Under the pieces are notes generated by a model that was not told the origin of the DNA, ran no database searches, and worked only from the letters and a program-made list of their open reading frames with translations. A DNA stretch of 64,000 bases from DASYAE01 sp036501535. Lineage in GTDB: Bacteria; Actinomycetota; Actinomycetes; Streptomycetales; Catenulisporaceae. The stretch covers positions 1-64,000 of the forward strand of contig DASYAE010000186.1 of NCBI GenBank assembly GCA_036501535.1, in the 5' to 3' direction. Below are positions 23,923 through 32,404 of the stretch, one piece after another. Position 1 is the first letter of the stretch. Each line of letters begins with the position of its first letter. A program made the position numbers and the translations under genes.

Positions 23923-25419
23923 ATGTTCGAGACCGGGGTGGCCATCAAGCGCGGACAGCGCAGGAAGATCAGGCGGCTGATCGCCATCGGCGCCGCGGCC
24001 GCGGTCGTCGCGGCCGGCGGGATCGTGGCGGGAATCAAGCTGACCGCCGGATCCGATCAGTGCGGCGCGGGGGTGGTCAAAGACGGAGCGGAGTGCGTCG
24101 GAGTCACCGACGGCTCGTATGTGTTCGATCCCGCGCTCACCGCCGTCGAGGGCGACATCCTGGGCGAGAACCGGGCTGTGGCGCAGGAGACCAGGGACTA
24201 CGTGACCTTGGCGCTGTTCATGCCATTGACCTACAGCAGTGGCAGCGACGTGTCGATGGCACGCATTCGGGCTGAGCTCGAGGGTGCTTATGCGGCTCAG
24301 AGTTCACTCAACGGCCAGGGCTTCCGGCCCGCCATCCGGCTGCTGCTGGCGAACGAGGGCAGCACGGAGCAGGCGTGGTCGAGCGTGGCCGGCGAACTGG
24401 CCGACGAGCCGGCCTCGGACAATCTCGTCGCCGTGGTGGGCATGGGAGTCAGCACCTTGCCGACCGTGCAGGCGGCCCGGCAGTTCGCCGGGCTGGGCGA
24501 CCCGCTGCCGATGATCGGCACCGTGATCACCGCTGACGGGCTCGACCGCACCGGGCCGTCCGCCGCGCTGGTCGGAACGGCCCTGGCCGGGCCGATCAAG
24601 GGACTGGTGCGGGTGGTGCCTGGGGTCGACCAGGAGGTCGAAGACCTGCTCGCCTATCTGAGACAGCAACAGGGCCTGCTGACCAGCGTGCTCCTGGTCA
24701 AAGACACTAACCAGGCCGATCTGTACACCGAAAGCCTGGGCCAGGACTTCCAAAGCCGGTTCGCGACTTATCACGAGAGGTCCGACCAGTACGACGGCAG
24801 CCCCGGGTCGCAGGTGCTCGCCAACGAGTTCACCACGATCGCCGATGCGGTCTGTCTGTCCGACGCAGGCGGCGCCCCGCCGACCGTGCTGTACGCGGGG
24901 CGCGAGGAACTGCTTCCGACCTTCATCGACCAGCTGCGCGGCCTGACCCTGTGCCATGGGAGCACCATCACCGTGGTCACCGGCTCGGACGCCGATGCCC
25001 TGCCGCTGAGCTCGACCGAGGCCAATCCGACCGGACCGCAGATCAACGTGGTCTACGCCGACATCGTGGACGCCACGCAACTGAGCCCGGCCTACACCTC
25101 CGCATTCCGCAGCATCAAGGGCGTCGTCCTCGCCGACCTCGACGACGCCTGGGCGGCGGAGACCTACGACGGCGTGGCGGCGGCCGAACTGGCCGTGCGC
25201 GATACGGCCGGAGCCTCCAGCACGGTCATCCCGAACCGCGGCGCGGTCATGGCCGAGCTGTACGACCTCAACACCCCGGGAAACGAGATCAGCGGCGCCA
25301 CCGGCGAGATCCAGATCCAGCCGAACGGCGACGAGAGCTGCGAGGGCGTGCCGATCGTCACCGACAGCGGCGGTTCGTCCACCCGCACGGAAGCTGCGCC
25401 GCAGCCCGGCTGCCAGTGA
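23923..25419 (+). CDS. Membrane-anchored type-1 periplasmic binding-fold protein
   Basis: 498 residues from ATG 23923 behind GGAGGGGG. A basic N-terminus and one membrane helix (~19-41) anchor it; there is no lipobox or clear cleavage site. Residues ~45-75 contain the motif CGAGVVKDGAECVGVTDGSY seen in actinobacterial proteins of this kind. The rest resembles the branched-chain amino-acid/Leu-Ile-Val binding fold (LALFMPL, SSLNGQGFRPAIRLLLANEG, LVAVVGMGVS, SVLLVKDTNQADLYTESLG). No permease or ABC ATPase for amino acids is adjacent; instead its partner is the upstream P-loop NTPase. A sensor function is more likely than transport. Confidence 0.82.
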   Translation: MFETGVAIKRGQRRKIRRLIAIGAAAAVVAAGGIVAGIKLTAGSDQCGAGVVKDGAECVGVTDGSYVFDPALTAVEGDILGENRAVAQETRDYVTLALFMPLTYSSGSDVSMARIRAELEGAYAAQSSLNGQGFRPAIRLLLANEGSTEQAWSSVAGELADEPASDNLVAVVGMGVSTLPTVQAARQFAGLGDPLPMIGTVITADGLDRTGPSAALVGTALAGPIKGLVRVVPGVDQEVEDLLAYLRQQQGLLTSVLLVKDTNQADLYTESLGQDFQSRFATYHERSDQYDGSPGSQVLANEFTTIADAVCLSDAGGAPPTVLYAGREELLPTFIDQLRGLTLCHGSTITVVTGSDADALPLSSTEANPTGPQINVVYADIVDATQLSPAYTSAFRSIKGVVLADLDDAWAAETYDGVAAAELAVRDTAGASSTVIPNRGAVMAELYDLNTPGNEISGATGEIQIQPNGDESCEGVPIVTDSGGSSTRTEAAPQPGCQ

Positions 25420-25474
25420 TCGATCGTGCTCGGACCCTGACCGTCGACCTGCGCAGCGTCAGGTCTGCGCGGCG

Positions 25475-26008
25475 TCAGGCCTCGGCGTTCTCATCGGTTG
25501 CCGTGCCGGCGCTCGCCCGGAGCCGGGCCAGCCGGGCGCGGACCGCGCCGCGCTGGCGGCCCAATGTGCGGGCGATCGCGTCGAGCGGGATGCCGGCCAG
25601 GTGCAGCTCGCGCAGGCGGTGCTCGTCCTCGGCGGTCCACCGGGTGTTGGCGCTGGCCAGGTCGTGGTGCGCGTCCCGGAGCGGATCGTGCGGCTTCTGA
25701 TGGTGGTCCGGATGCGGGTCCGGATACGGGCCTGAATACGGGCCCTGATGCGGATGCGCGGGCGGATCGGCGGGGGACTCGAAGGCGATCGCGGCCAGCG
25801 CCGCGGCGGGGCACTGGAAGACCAGCTCGGCGCCGCGCCACAGGGAAAGCCGGCCGTCCTCGACGGTCAGCCGGTCCGCGCGCACCGTGTAGGTCTGCAC
25901 TGTGTGGGTCTGCACCGCATAGGTCTGCGCCGCGCCGTCCCTGCCGGGCCCGTCCGTCCCGCGCAGCTCGAGCCGGAGCACCGTGCCCGCCGGACCGGGG
26001 GTCATCAC
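25475..26008 (-). CDS. Helix-turn-helix protein with repetitive N-terminal half
   Basis: 177 residues. GTG 26008 and ATG 26005 are both usable starts, and AGGG lies upstream. The C-terminal ~50 residues look like a homeodomain-like/sigma region 4 helix-turn-helix (DEHRLRELHLAGIPLDAIAR, then TLGRQRGAVRARLARL). The N-terminal half carries a short repeat of QT[YH][AT]V and a His/Pro-rich linker (residues ~80-110). It is transcribed away from the Pst-like locus. A DNA-binding role is inferred from the C-terminus only. Confidence 0.72.
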   Translation of the reverse strand: MMTPGPAGTVLRLELRGTDGPGRDGAAQTYAVQTHTVQTYTVRADRLTVEDGRLSLWRGAELVFQCPAAALAAIAFESPADPPAHPHQGPYSGPYPDPHPDHHQKPHDPLRDAHHDLASANTRWTAEDEHRLRELHLAGIPLDAIARTLGRQRGAVRARLARLRASAGTATDENAEA

Positions 26009-26498
26009 GTCTCAGCCCTCTGTTCCATGCGTCCGGTTCCGGGCCGCCGCGCCGCCGCGCGCGCTGCTCCGGGGCGGTCCGCCGCCTCGTCGCGGGCGTC
26101 GCCCCATGCCGGAAAGCTATCAGCATTCAGATGTTTCGGCCCCCGGGTTCAACATCCTGCCACGCTCGCTTGCACTTGCACGCGGTGCGCCCACCTGCGG
26201 TTTCTCCGGAGGGTTGGAAGAGCACTGAGCAATCGATGTGGCGCCGAGTCGTCCACGATGTGACGCGAAGTTTACTTTGCGGCGTGACCAGCGCGGATGC
26301 GGGGTGCCGTAAGGGGCGGGGCGGCCTTCCGGGGCGGGCGCGGCGCTCTTCACGGTTCACGGAGACTTCAACATCCACAGTGATCCAATACGGCCGCCGC
26401 TGGAAGGCTCAGGCCCGTCAGTCCTTTGACCGGACCGTCCCGTTGCCCCGGGGCGGTCCGGCCATGCCACGCACGGAACCTTTCGAAGGAGACCTCTC
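26009..26498. other. Upstream region of the Pst-like locus
   Basis: 490 bases without a supported gene. AT-rich blocks at 26110-26160 and 26215-26285 stand out, and PHO-box-like repeats lie at 26355-26376. This is probably the main promoter region of the first PstS-like gene and of the divergent helix-turn-helix gene. Confidence 0.45.
26355..26376 (+). promoter_or_regulatory. PHO-box-like direct repeats
   Basis: Two adjacent 11-base units, GTTCACGGAGA and CTTCAACATCC, resemble the GTTCACC-type 11-bp direct repeats bound by PhoP in Streptomyces. A further TTCACG lies just upstream. They sit about 125 bases before the first PstS-like gene, the expected target. The match is imperfect and was judged by eye. 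Confidence 0.42.
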
Positions 26499-27641
26499 GT
26501 GCGCGTAATCCGCAGTATCGCACTCGTCGGGGCGGCGGTGTCCGCTCTGGCGCTCAGTGCGGGCGCTGCCTTCGCCGACCCGCCCGCGGCCGACAACCCG
26601 CCGCCCCCGCAGTCCATCGTCGCAGGCGGATCGGACACCATCACCGCGCTGTTCGACCAGTTCCAGACCGACTACGACGCGACCAGCCCGGCCTGGCCGC
26701 TCTACAGCTGGGACGCGACCGGCTCCTCGACGATCGTCAGCAAGAACGACCCGGCGAACACGACCACCCCGCCGTGCGAGATGAACCGGCCGAACGGGTC
26801 CAGCAGTGGCATCACCCAGCTGAACGACAACCAGAACTTCACCGACGGCGGCACCGCATACCAGTGCCTCGACCTGGCCCGGACCTCGCGCAACCTGGGC
26901 GCGAGCGACCCGGCCGGCCTAGTGCAGATCCCGTTCGCCCGCGACCTGATCTCGTACTCGTACGCGAGCGGCGGCGACGCGGTCACCAACCTGACCTTCA
27001 CCGACCTGCAGGCGATCTACAACTGCAACGCCAGCCTGATCAGCTCGTCCGACCCCGACGCGCCGGTCACCTGGAACGAGGTCGGCGGCACCAGCACCGA
27101 CGCGATCGTCCCGGTCCTGCCGCAGAACGGCTCGGGCACCCGGTCCAGCTGGCTGACCGACCTGGGCATCACCACGGTGCCCTCGTGCGTGGTCAACGGC
27201 GTCAGCACGGTCGACGGCAGCGTGATCGAGGAGAACGAGGGGACCGACTCCGAGTTCACCTCGGCCAACGCCTCCGCCAAGGACGTGGTCTTCCCGTTCT
27301 CCGGCGCCGACTACGTCGCCGAGGTCTACACCGGGTTCGACACCGCGCAGAGCCCGGGCAGCCTCGTGCTCGGCGACATCCAGAGCGACGCGCCGCTGAC
27401 CACCTCCGGCGGCAAGACGGTCATCAACATCTCAGGCTTCTACCCCAAGTTCGACCGCACCGTCAACGTGGTCGCCAAGAGCACCGGGACCAGCCCGTAC
27501 GTGCCGAGCTACCTGCAGGCCCTGGTCGGCGCGGGCAACAACACCGGCTGGTTCTGCAGCAACGCCACGGCGAAGACCGACATCGCCGACTACGGCTTCG
27601 CGACCGACCCCACCTGCGGCATCGCGATCGTCAACTACTGA
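26499..27641 (+). CDS. Secreted PstS-like substrate-binding protein (first copy)
   Basis: 380 residues from GTG 26499 with GAAGGAG upstream. A Sec signal peptide (RSIALVGAAVSALALSAGAAFA) precedes the mature protein; there is no lipobox and no C-terminal anchor, so it is probably released. The fold is PstS-like (IVAGGSDTITALFDQFQ, QIPFARDLISYSY, TFTDLQAIYNC), but the phosphate loops are changed: GGSD instead of GAGST, and NGSGTRSSW instead of RSDGSGT. Ligand may differ from phosphate. It is followed by a strong hairpin at 27713, suggesting a separate abundant transcript ahead of the permease genes. Confidence 0.82.
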   Translation: MRVIRSIALVGAAVSALALSAGAAFADPPAADNPPPPQSIVAGGSDTITALFDQFQTDYDATSPAWPLYSWDATGSSTIVSKNDPANTTTPPCEMNRPNGSSSGITQLNDNQNFTDGGTAYQCLDLARTSRNLGASDPAGLVQIPFARDLISYSYASGGDAVTNLTFTDLQAIYNCNASLISSSDPDAPVTWNEVGGTSTDAIVPVLPQNGSGTRSSWLTDLGITTVPSCVVNGVSTVDGSVIEENEGTDSEFTSANASAKDVVFPFSGADYVAEVYTGFDTAQSPGSLVLGDIQSDAPLTTSGGKTVINISGFYPKFDRTVNVVAKSTGTSPYVPSYLQALVGAGNNTGWFCSNATAKTDIADYGFATDPTCGIAIVNY

Positions 27642-27712
27642 GCGCACGGTCGATCGGCACAGCACCGGCATGAACATGGCAGCACCGGTATAGCAGCGAC
27701 ACCTGGAAGAGC

Positions 27713-27745
27713 CGGTTCCGGCGCGCCGCCCGCGCGCCGGGACCG
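27713..27745 (+). terminator. Hairpin after the first PstS-like gene
   Basis: A 14-bp stem (27713-27726 with 27732-27745, one G-T pair, 5-nt loop) lies between the first binding-protein gene and the next. It probably terminates most transcripts and so raises the ratio of binding protein to transporter. Confidence 0.6.
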
Positions 27746-27792
27746 TCCGGACGGCGCGCACGGACGCGCCCATACCTCAGGAGTTGTTTTTC

Positions 27793-28383
27793 GTGCGTGG
27801 AATCAGCAAGCGGGTCGCAGCGCTCGCGGTCGCCGGCGCGACCGCCGCCGGCCTGGTCGTGGCCGGGGCCGGCGCGGCCAGCGCCGACGTCTCCGGCGGC
27901 ACGGTCACGCTGACGTTGAACGAGTCGTTCATCGCGCAGCTCGCCAAGGACGGCGTCGTGGTCGTCCCGCAGAACGCCGCGTCGGTCACCGTCGACAGCG
28001 CGGCCGGCACGGTCTCGATCGCCTTCACCGCCACCGGCGGGCTCGGCGACCTGACCTACGGCGGCGGCACGGTGAACCTCAGCGGCTCGCTGCTCGCCTT
28101 CAGTCTCAGGGGCCGCTGCGTCACGCTGAGCAGCCTCGAGTTCGACCTCGGCAACGCCTCCTTCGACGGCGCCACCTCGAGCGGCGCCGACACGCCGCTG
28201 CTCGACGTGGCCGGCACGGAGGTCGCCGGGATCGTGCTGCCCAACGAGACCCTCACCGCCTCGCAGCTGACCATCGACGCGGCCGGCGCCGCGCTGCTCG
28301 ACGGCGCGCTGCACACCAGCGCGTTCACCGCCGGCGCGAACGTGGGCAGCTTCAGCGCGGCCTGGACCGTCACCCCGGCGTGA
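27793..28383 (+). CDS. Small secreted protein of unknown function
   Basis: 196 residues from GTG 27793 (AGGAG nine bases upstream). A Sec signal peptide (VAALAVAGATAAGLVVAGAG then AASA) is followed by an all-beta looking mature part rich in Thr, Ser, Gly and Val (GGTVTLTLNESFIAQL, GGTVNLSGSLLAFSL). It resembles secreted HtaA-like or other beta-sandwich proteins only loosely, so no family is claimed. No membrane anchor or sorting motif. Its place between two PstS-like genes suggests a part in the same surface system. Confidence 0.75.
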   Translation: MRGISKRVAALAVAGATAAGLVVAGAGAASADVSGGTVTLTLNESFIAQLAKDGVVVVPQNAASVTVDSAAGTVSIAFTATGGLGDLTYGGGTVNLSGSLLAFSLRGRCVTLSSLEFDLGNASFDGATSSGADTPLLDVAGTEVAGIVLPNETLTASQLTIDAAGAALLDGALHTSAFTAGANVGSFSAAWTVTPA

Positions 28384-28407
28384 CGGCCCTGACGCGCTGA
28401 CCGACCG

Positions 28408-28456
28408 CCGCCGGTGTCGGACGCCGCACCCTGCCTGGTGCGGACCGCACCGGCGG
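28408..28456 (+). terminator. Branched GC hairpin between secreted protein and large PstS-like gene
   Basis: An outer stem (28408-28416 with 28448-28456) encloses a second stem CCGCACC/GGTGCGG. It follows the small secreted-protein gene by 24 bases and may end or attenuate transcription before the permease part of the locus. Confidence 0.5.
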
Positions 28457-28531
28457 CACCCGTGCCCGGGCTCTAACACAGAACACAGATACGTATTCCG
28501 CCGGCAGCCGATGTGGGATCAGGGGAAGACG

Positions 28532-31375
28532 ATGCGCGAAGTCGGGAAGCGGGGCGCCGGGACGCGCCGGCGCAGGGGCCTTCTCGCCGTGGCCGCCGCC
28601 GCGCTGGTGGCCGGCGCGATGGGCATCTGGCCCGCGGCCTCCGCGGCGCGGGGCGACACCGGTGCCAGGACCGAGATGTACTTCCAGCCGCAGGCGTCCG
28701 CGTCCGGCGACACCACGTGCGCCCCGAACGGCGCCGGCGTCGCCTGTACGGGGACTTACAGCGGCGCGACGTCGTACGACCCGACGACGGACAGCGGCGA
28801 GTCGGGTATCACGCCCACGGTCACCGTCAGCCAGGTCACGAACCTGACCCACCAGGTCCTGAACGTCGGCTGGACCGGGTTCACGCCGACCTACACCGGC
28901 GAGAACTCCCAGGCCATCAATCCCAACAACGCCGCCGACATCATGTACGGCGTCAGCATCCTGGAGTGCAAGGGCACGAACCCGCAGTACGACGGCTTCT
29001 ACGGGAACCCGACCTCGGGCGATCCGGCCGAGGACTGCTACGTGACCTACAACGCCGGCCAGGCCACCTCCGGCCAGGCGAACTCGGTGTGGGCGGCGAC
29101 CTCGGCCGGCGGCGCGGACACCTCGAACGAGCCGTTCGACGGCACGGTCAGCTGCCTGGGCCTGAAGCCCGGCGACCCCTGCGGGACCGGCAGCACGCAG
29201 GTGCAGATCGAGACGGTGGAGGAGAACGACTTCCTCGGCTGCGACAGCACGGACCCCTGCTCGCTGGTGCTGCTGCCGAACTGGGGCGGCTACGACGGCA
29301 ACGCCTACGGGCTCGATCCGGGCGACCCGGCCGACACCGAGGGCCAGCTGGACTACAACGCCGACTGCTACGGCATCGCGAACCACCAGTATCAGGGCAT
29401 AGAGGTCGACTTCCCGCTCGCGCAGGGCGGCCTCGGCGAGGGCACGATGTCGGCCTGGGGCGACTCCTGCGCCTGGACCGACCGGTTCGTCATCCCGCTC
29501 AGCTTCGCGCCGACGCCGAGCCAGTCCTGCCCGGCGTCCGGCACCGAGTTCTCCGCCGAGGGCTCGCCGCTGCTGGAGAAGGCCGTGCAGCAGTGGGAGC
29601 CGGGCTGGTGCACGCAGAGCTCGAACGCGGTCGACTTCGACTTCAACTCGGGCGTCAACGAGTACGACGCCCGCACCGACTTCCTGGCCGGCGCCGGCGG
29701 CGGGCTCTCCACCGGCACCGACGTCGCCCTGGTGACCGATCCGGCCTCGGCCGACGCCGCGGCCGGGTCGACGAGACAGTACACATATGCGCCGATCGCC
29801 AACACCGGCATCGCGATCTCGTACTACATCGACGACTTCCAGACCGGCGAGCCGATCACGAACCTGGTGCTGAACGCGCGGCTGCTGGCGAAGCTGCTGA
29901 CCAACTCCTACAGCTACGCGTTCGACGACTGCCAGCCGGGCCAGAGCGCGCAGACGCAGACCTGTGATCCGAACGTGGCCGGCAATCCGTCCAGCATCTT
30001 CCAGGATCCCGAGTTCTACCTGCTCAACCCGGAGTACCAGCCGAGCGACTTCTACTCCCCGAACACCGCGGACGACGACACCGAGCCGATCGTGGCGTCC
30101 GGCGGCGCCGACATGACCTACGAGCTGACCCGGTGGATCTGGTCCGACCCGGACGCCCGGGCGTTCCTGCAGGGGTCCGCCGACCCGTGGGGCATGCACG
30201 TCAACGAGGCCTACCTGGGCGTGTTCCGCACCGGGCAGAGCTACCCGATCCCGGACTTCCTGGAGGAGGACGGCGGTTTCAGCCAGACCCCGACCCAGGC
30301 GCTCAACGGCCCGGCGCCGCAGTGGGTGGCCACCATGCAGGCCACCTGGAACCCGGTCACCGGCCAGGACAACGTGGACGGCGACCTGCTCGGCTGGAAG
30401 TCCACCGGCATCAGCTTCGGCGTGACCTGCGAGGTGGCGACGCTCGACTGCGGCAGCACGAGCGATCCGTACAGCCAGAGCGCCAATCCGGCCGAGTACC
30501 TGGGGCAGCGCACCCTGTTCGCGGTGGTGGACACCGGGGACAGCGGTGCGTATCAGTTCCCGACCGCGAAGCTGGTCAACCAGGCCGGCAACGCGGAGGG
30601 ACCGACCACGGACGCGATGACCGCCGCCCTGGACTCGATGCAGACGAACCCTGACAAGATCACCCAGTTCCAGAACTTCTCGGACACCGCGTCCGACGCG
30701 TATCCGCTCGCCGAAGTGCAGTACGCGATGGTGCCCACCTGCGGCGAGCCGCAGGCCACCGCGCAGGCGATCGCGAACTTCCTCACCGACGTGGGGAACT
30801 CGCAGATCTACGGCACCGGCGTCGGCGAACTGCCGGGCTTCGGCGGCTATCTGACCCTGAGCGCCGCGCAACAGGCGCAGACGCTCGCCGCCGAGCAACA
30901 GGTCGCGTCGCAGACCTGTACGTCGCCTCCTGCGGACACGACGGTCTCCGGGGAGTCCGGCGTGAACAACGGTGCGAGCGCAGGGGACGGCGGGCTCGGC
31001 GCCGGCGGCGTCACCCCGACCACGGGCGCTTCCATACCGAGCTACATCGGGCCGAGCGCGTCGTCGAAGATCACTGCGCCCGCGACCCGGCCGGTCGCCC
31101 TCGGAGTGAAGGGCGCAGACGACGGAGACGTCTCCCGGGTCATCCTGCCGGTGGCGCTGGCCGTCGGCGCGCTGCTCGCCATCGGCGGACCGATCGCCTA
31201 CATGGTCGGCGCGTCCGGTGCCGGCGCCTCGTATCTCAACCGGAGAAGACAGCGCAGAACGGCGCGCTCACCGGTGACCGTGCCGGACGGGATCAGACGC
31301 CTGCTGCGCCTCGGCCGGCACCGCGGCACTCCCGGCGCAGGCGACTCAGGCGGCACAGGCGGCGTCGATGGCTGA
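28532..31375 (+). CDS. Very large membrane-anchored PstS-like surface protein
   Basis: 947 residues from ATG 28532 (AGGGGA upstream; ATG 28511 is a weaker alternative). A Sec signal (GLLAVAAAALVAGAMGIWP) leads into an N-terminal beta-rich domain of ~330 residues with several cysteine pairs. A PstS-like region follows (~340-800: FDFNSGVNEYDARTDFLAGA, GIAISYYIDDFQTGE). A Gly/Ser/Thr linker, one membrane helix near residue 870 (VILPVALAVGALLAIGGPIA) and a basic cytosolic tail close the protein. Usual PstS proteins have ~370 residues. The stop overlaps the PstC start by 8 bases. It is possibly the membrane-held docking subunit. Confidence 0.8.
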   Translation: MREVGKRGAGTRRRRGLLAVAAAALVAGAMGIWPAASAARGDTGARTEMYFQPQASASGDTTCAPNGAGVACTGTYSGATSYDPTTDSGESGITPTVTVSQVTNLTHQVLNVGWTGFTPTYTGENSQAINPNNAADIMYGVSILECKGTNPQYDGFYGNPTSGDPAEDCYVTYNAGQATSGQANSVWAATSAGGADTSNEPFDGTVSCLGLKPGDPCGTGSTQVQIETVEENDFLGCDSTDPCSLVLLPNWGGYDGNAYGLDPGDPADTEGQLDYNADCYGIANHQYQGIEVDFPLAQGGLGEGTMSAWGDSCAWTDRFVIPLSFAPTPSQSCPASGTEFSAEGSPLLEKAVQQWEPGWCTQSSNAVDFDFNSGVNEYDARTDFLAGAGGGLSTGTDVALVTDPASADAAAGSTRQYTYAPIANTGIAISYYIDDFQTGEPITNLVLNARLLAKLLTNSYSYAFDDCQPGQSAQTQTCDPNVAGNPSSIFQDPEFYLLNPEYQPSDFYSPNTADDDTEPIVASGGADMTYELTRWIWSDPDARAFLQGSADPWGMHVNEAYLGVFRTGQSYPIPDFLEEDGGFSQTPTQALNGPAPQWVATMQATWNPVTGQDNVDGDLLGWKSTGISFGVTCEVATLDCGSTSDPYSQSANPAEYLGQRTLFAVVDTGDSGAYQFPTAKLVNQAGNAEGPTTDAMTAALDSMQTNPDKITQFQNFSDTASDAYPLAEVQYAMVPTCGEPQATAQAIANFLTDVGNSQIYGTGVGELPGFGGYLTLSAAQQAQTLAAEQQVASQTCTSPPADTTVSGESGVNNGASAGDGGLGAGGVTPTTGASIPSYIGPSASSKITAPATRPVALGVKGADDGDVSRVILPVALAVGALLAIGGPIAYMVGASGAGASYLNRRRQRRTARSPVTVPDGIRRLLRLGRHRGTPGAGDSGGTGGVDG

Positions 31376-32390
31376 GATCACCGCATCCGGGCCGCCGCCC
31401 GCGGCGGCCCCCGACCCGGCCGGCGACGAGGACACGCCGCGCGCGATCTTCACGCCGGTCGACCGGGCCGACCGGGCCTTCAGGATCCTGCTGCGCTCCG
31501 GCGGGCTCGCGGTGTTCGCCATCACGGGCCTGATCGCCTTCTTCCTCGTCTACCAGGCGCACAGCGCGTTCGCCAAGGCCGGCTGGAGCTTCCTGAGCAC
31601 CTCGGCCTTCATCCCGCAGCAGGGGCACTTCGGCATCGCCGCGGCCCTGCCGGACGGTGTCGTCATCGCGCTGATAGCGCTGGCCGTCGCGGTGCCGACG
31701 GCGATCACGGCGGCGGTGTTCATCTCCGAGTTCGCGCCGGTCCGGCTGCGCCGGCCGCTGATCGCGGTGATCGACCTGATGGCCGCGATCCCCAGCATCG
31801 TGTATGCGCTCTGGGGCGTGTTCTTCCTGCAGCCGAGGGTGGTCGGCCTCGCCCGCTGGGCCTCCGACCACCTCGGCGGCGCGATCCCGCCGCTGAAGGT
31901 GCGCGGCGGCGAGGAGCAGTCCCTGTTCACCTCCTCGCCGTTCCTGGCCGGGCTGGTGGTCTCGCTCATGGTCGTCCCGATCGCCACGTCGATCTGCCGC
32001 GAGGTGTACTCGCAGGCCCCTGTCGGCGAGCGCGAGGCCGCCTACGCCCTCGGGTCCAGCCGCTGGGGGATGGTGCGCACCGTCGTGCTGCCCTATGGCC
32101 GCGGCGGCACCGTCGGCGCGATCATGCTGGGCTTCGGCCGGGCCATGGGCGAGACGATCGCGGTCTCCCTGATCATCTCGCCCGGCTACTTCTTCACCTG
32201 GCGCATCTTCGAGCACAACGGGCTCTCGATCCCGGCGCTGATCGCGCTGCGCTATCAGGAGTCGACGCCGGAGATCCTCTCCGCGCTGATGGCCGCGGGC
32301 CTGGTGCTCTTCACGGTGACCCTGGCGGTCAACGCGGCGGCCGGCGTGGTGGTGGCCCGGTCCCGGTCCGGACAGCAGACGGCCGACTGA
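31368..32390 (+). CDS. pstC: PstC-like phosphate ABC transporter permease
   Basis: 340 residues, starting inside the end of the preceding gene (8-base overlap). Six or so membrane helices are visible, and the EAA-type cytoplasmic loop reads EREAAYALGSSRWGMVRTVV followed by GRAMGETIAV, the PstC pattern with the conserved Arg/Glu. The N-terminal cytosolic ~35 residues are Pro/Ala rich. It pairs with the PstA-like protein 14 bases downstream. Confidence 0.9.
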   Translation: MAEITASGPPPAAAPDPAGDEDTPRAIFTPVDRADRAFRILLRSGGLAVFAITGLIAFFLVYQAHSAFAKAGWSFLSTSAFIPQQGHFGIAAALPDGVVIALIALAVAVPTAITAAVFISEFAPVRLRRPLIAVIDLMAAIPSIVYALWGVFFLQPRVVGLARWASDHLGGAIPPLKVRGGEEQSLFTSSPFLAGLVVSLMVVPIATSICREVYSQAPVGEREAAYALGSSRWGMVRTVVLPYGRGGTVGAIMLGFGRAMGETIAVSLIISPGYFFTWRIFEHNGLSIPALIALRYQESTPEILSALMAAGLVLFTVTLAVNAAAGVVVARSRSGQQTAD

Positions 32391-32404
32391 GGGGCGTTGG
32401 AGCG

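Noticed and set aside
28370..30898. 842-residue minus-strand ORF opposite the large PstS-like gene
   Set aside because: Composition of a mirror frame (Arg/Gly/Val/His), no start signal and no domain; the plus gene has a signal peptide and membrane anchor.
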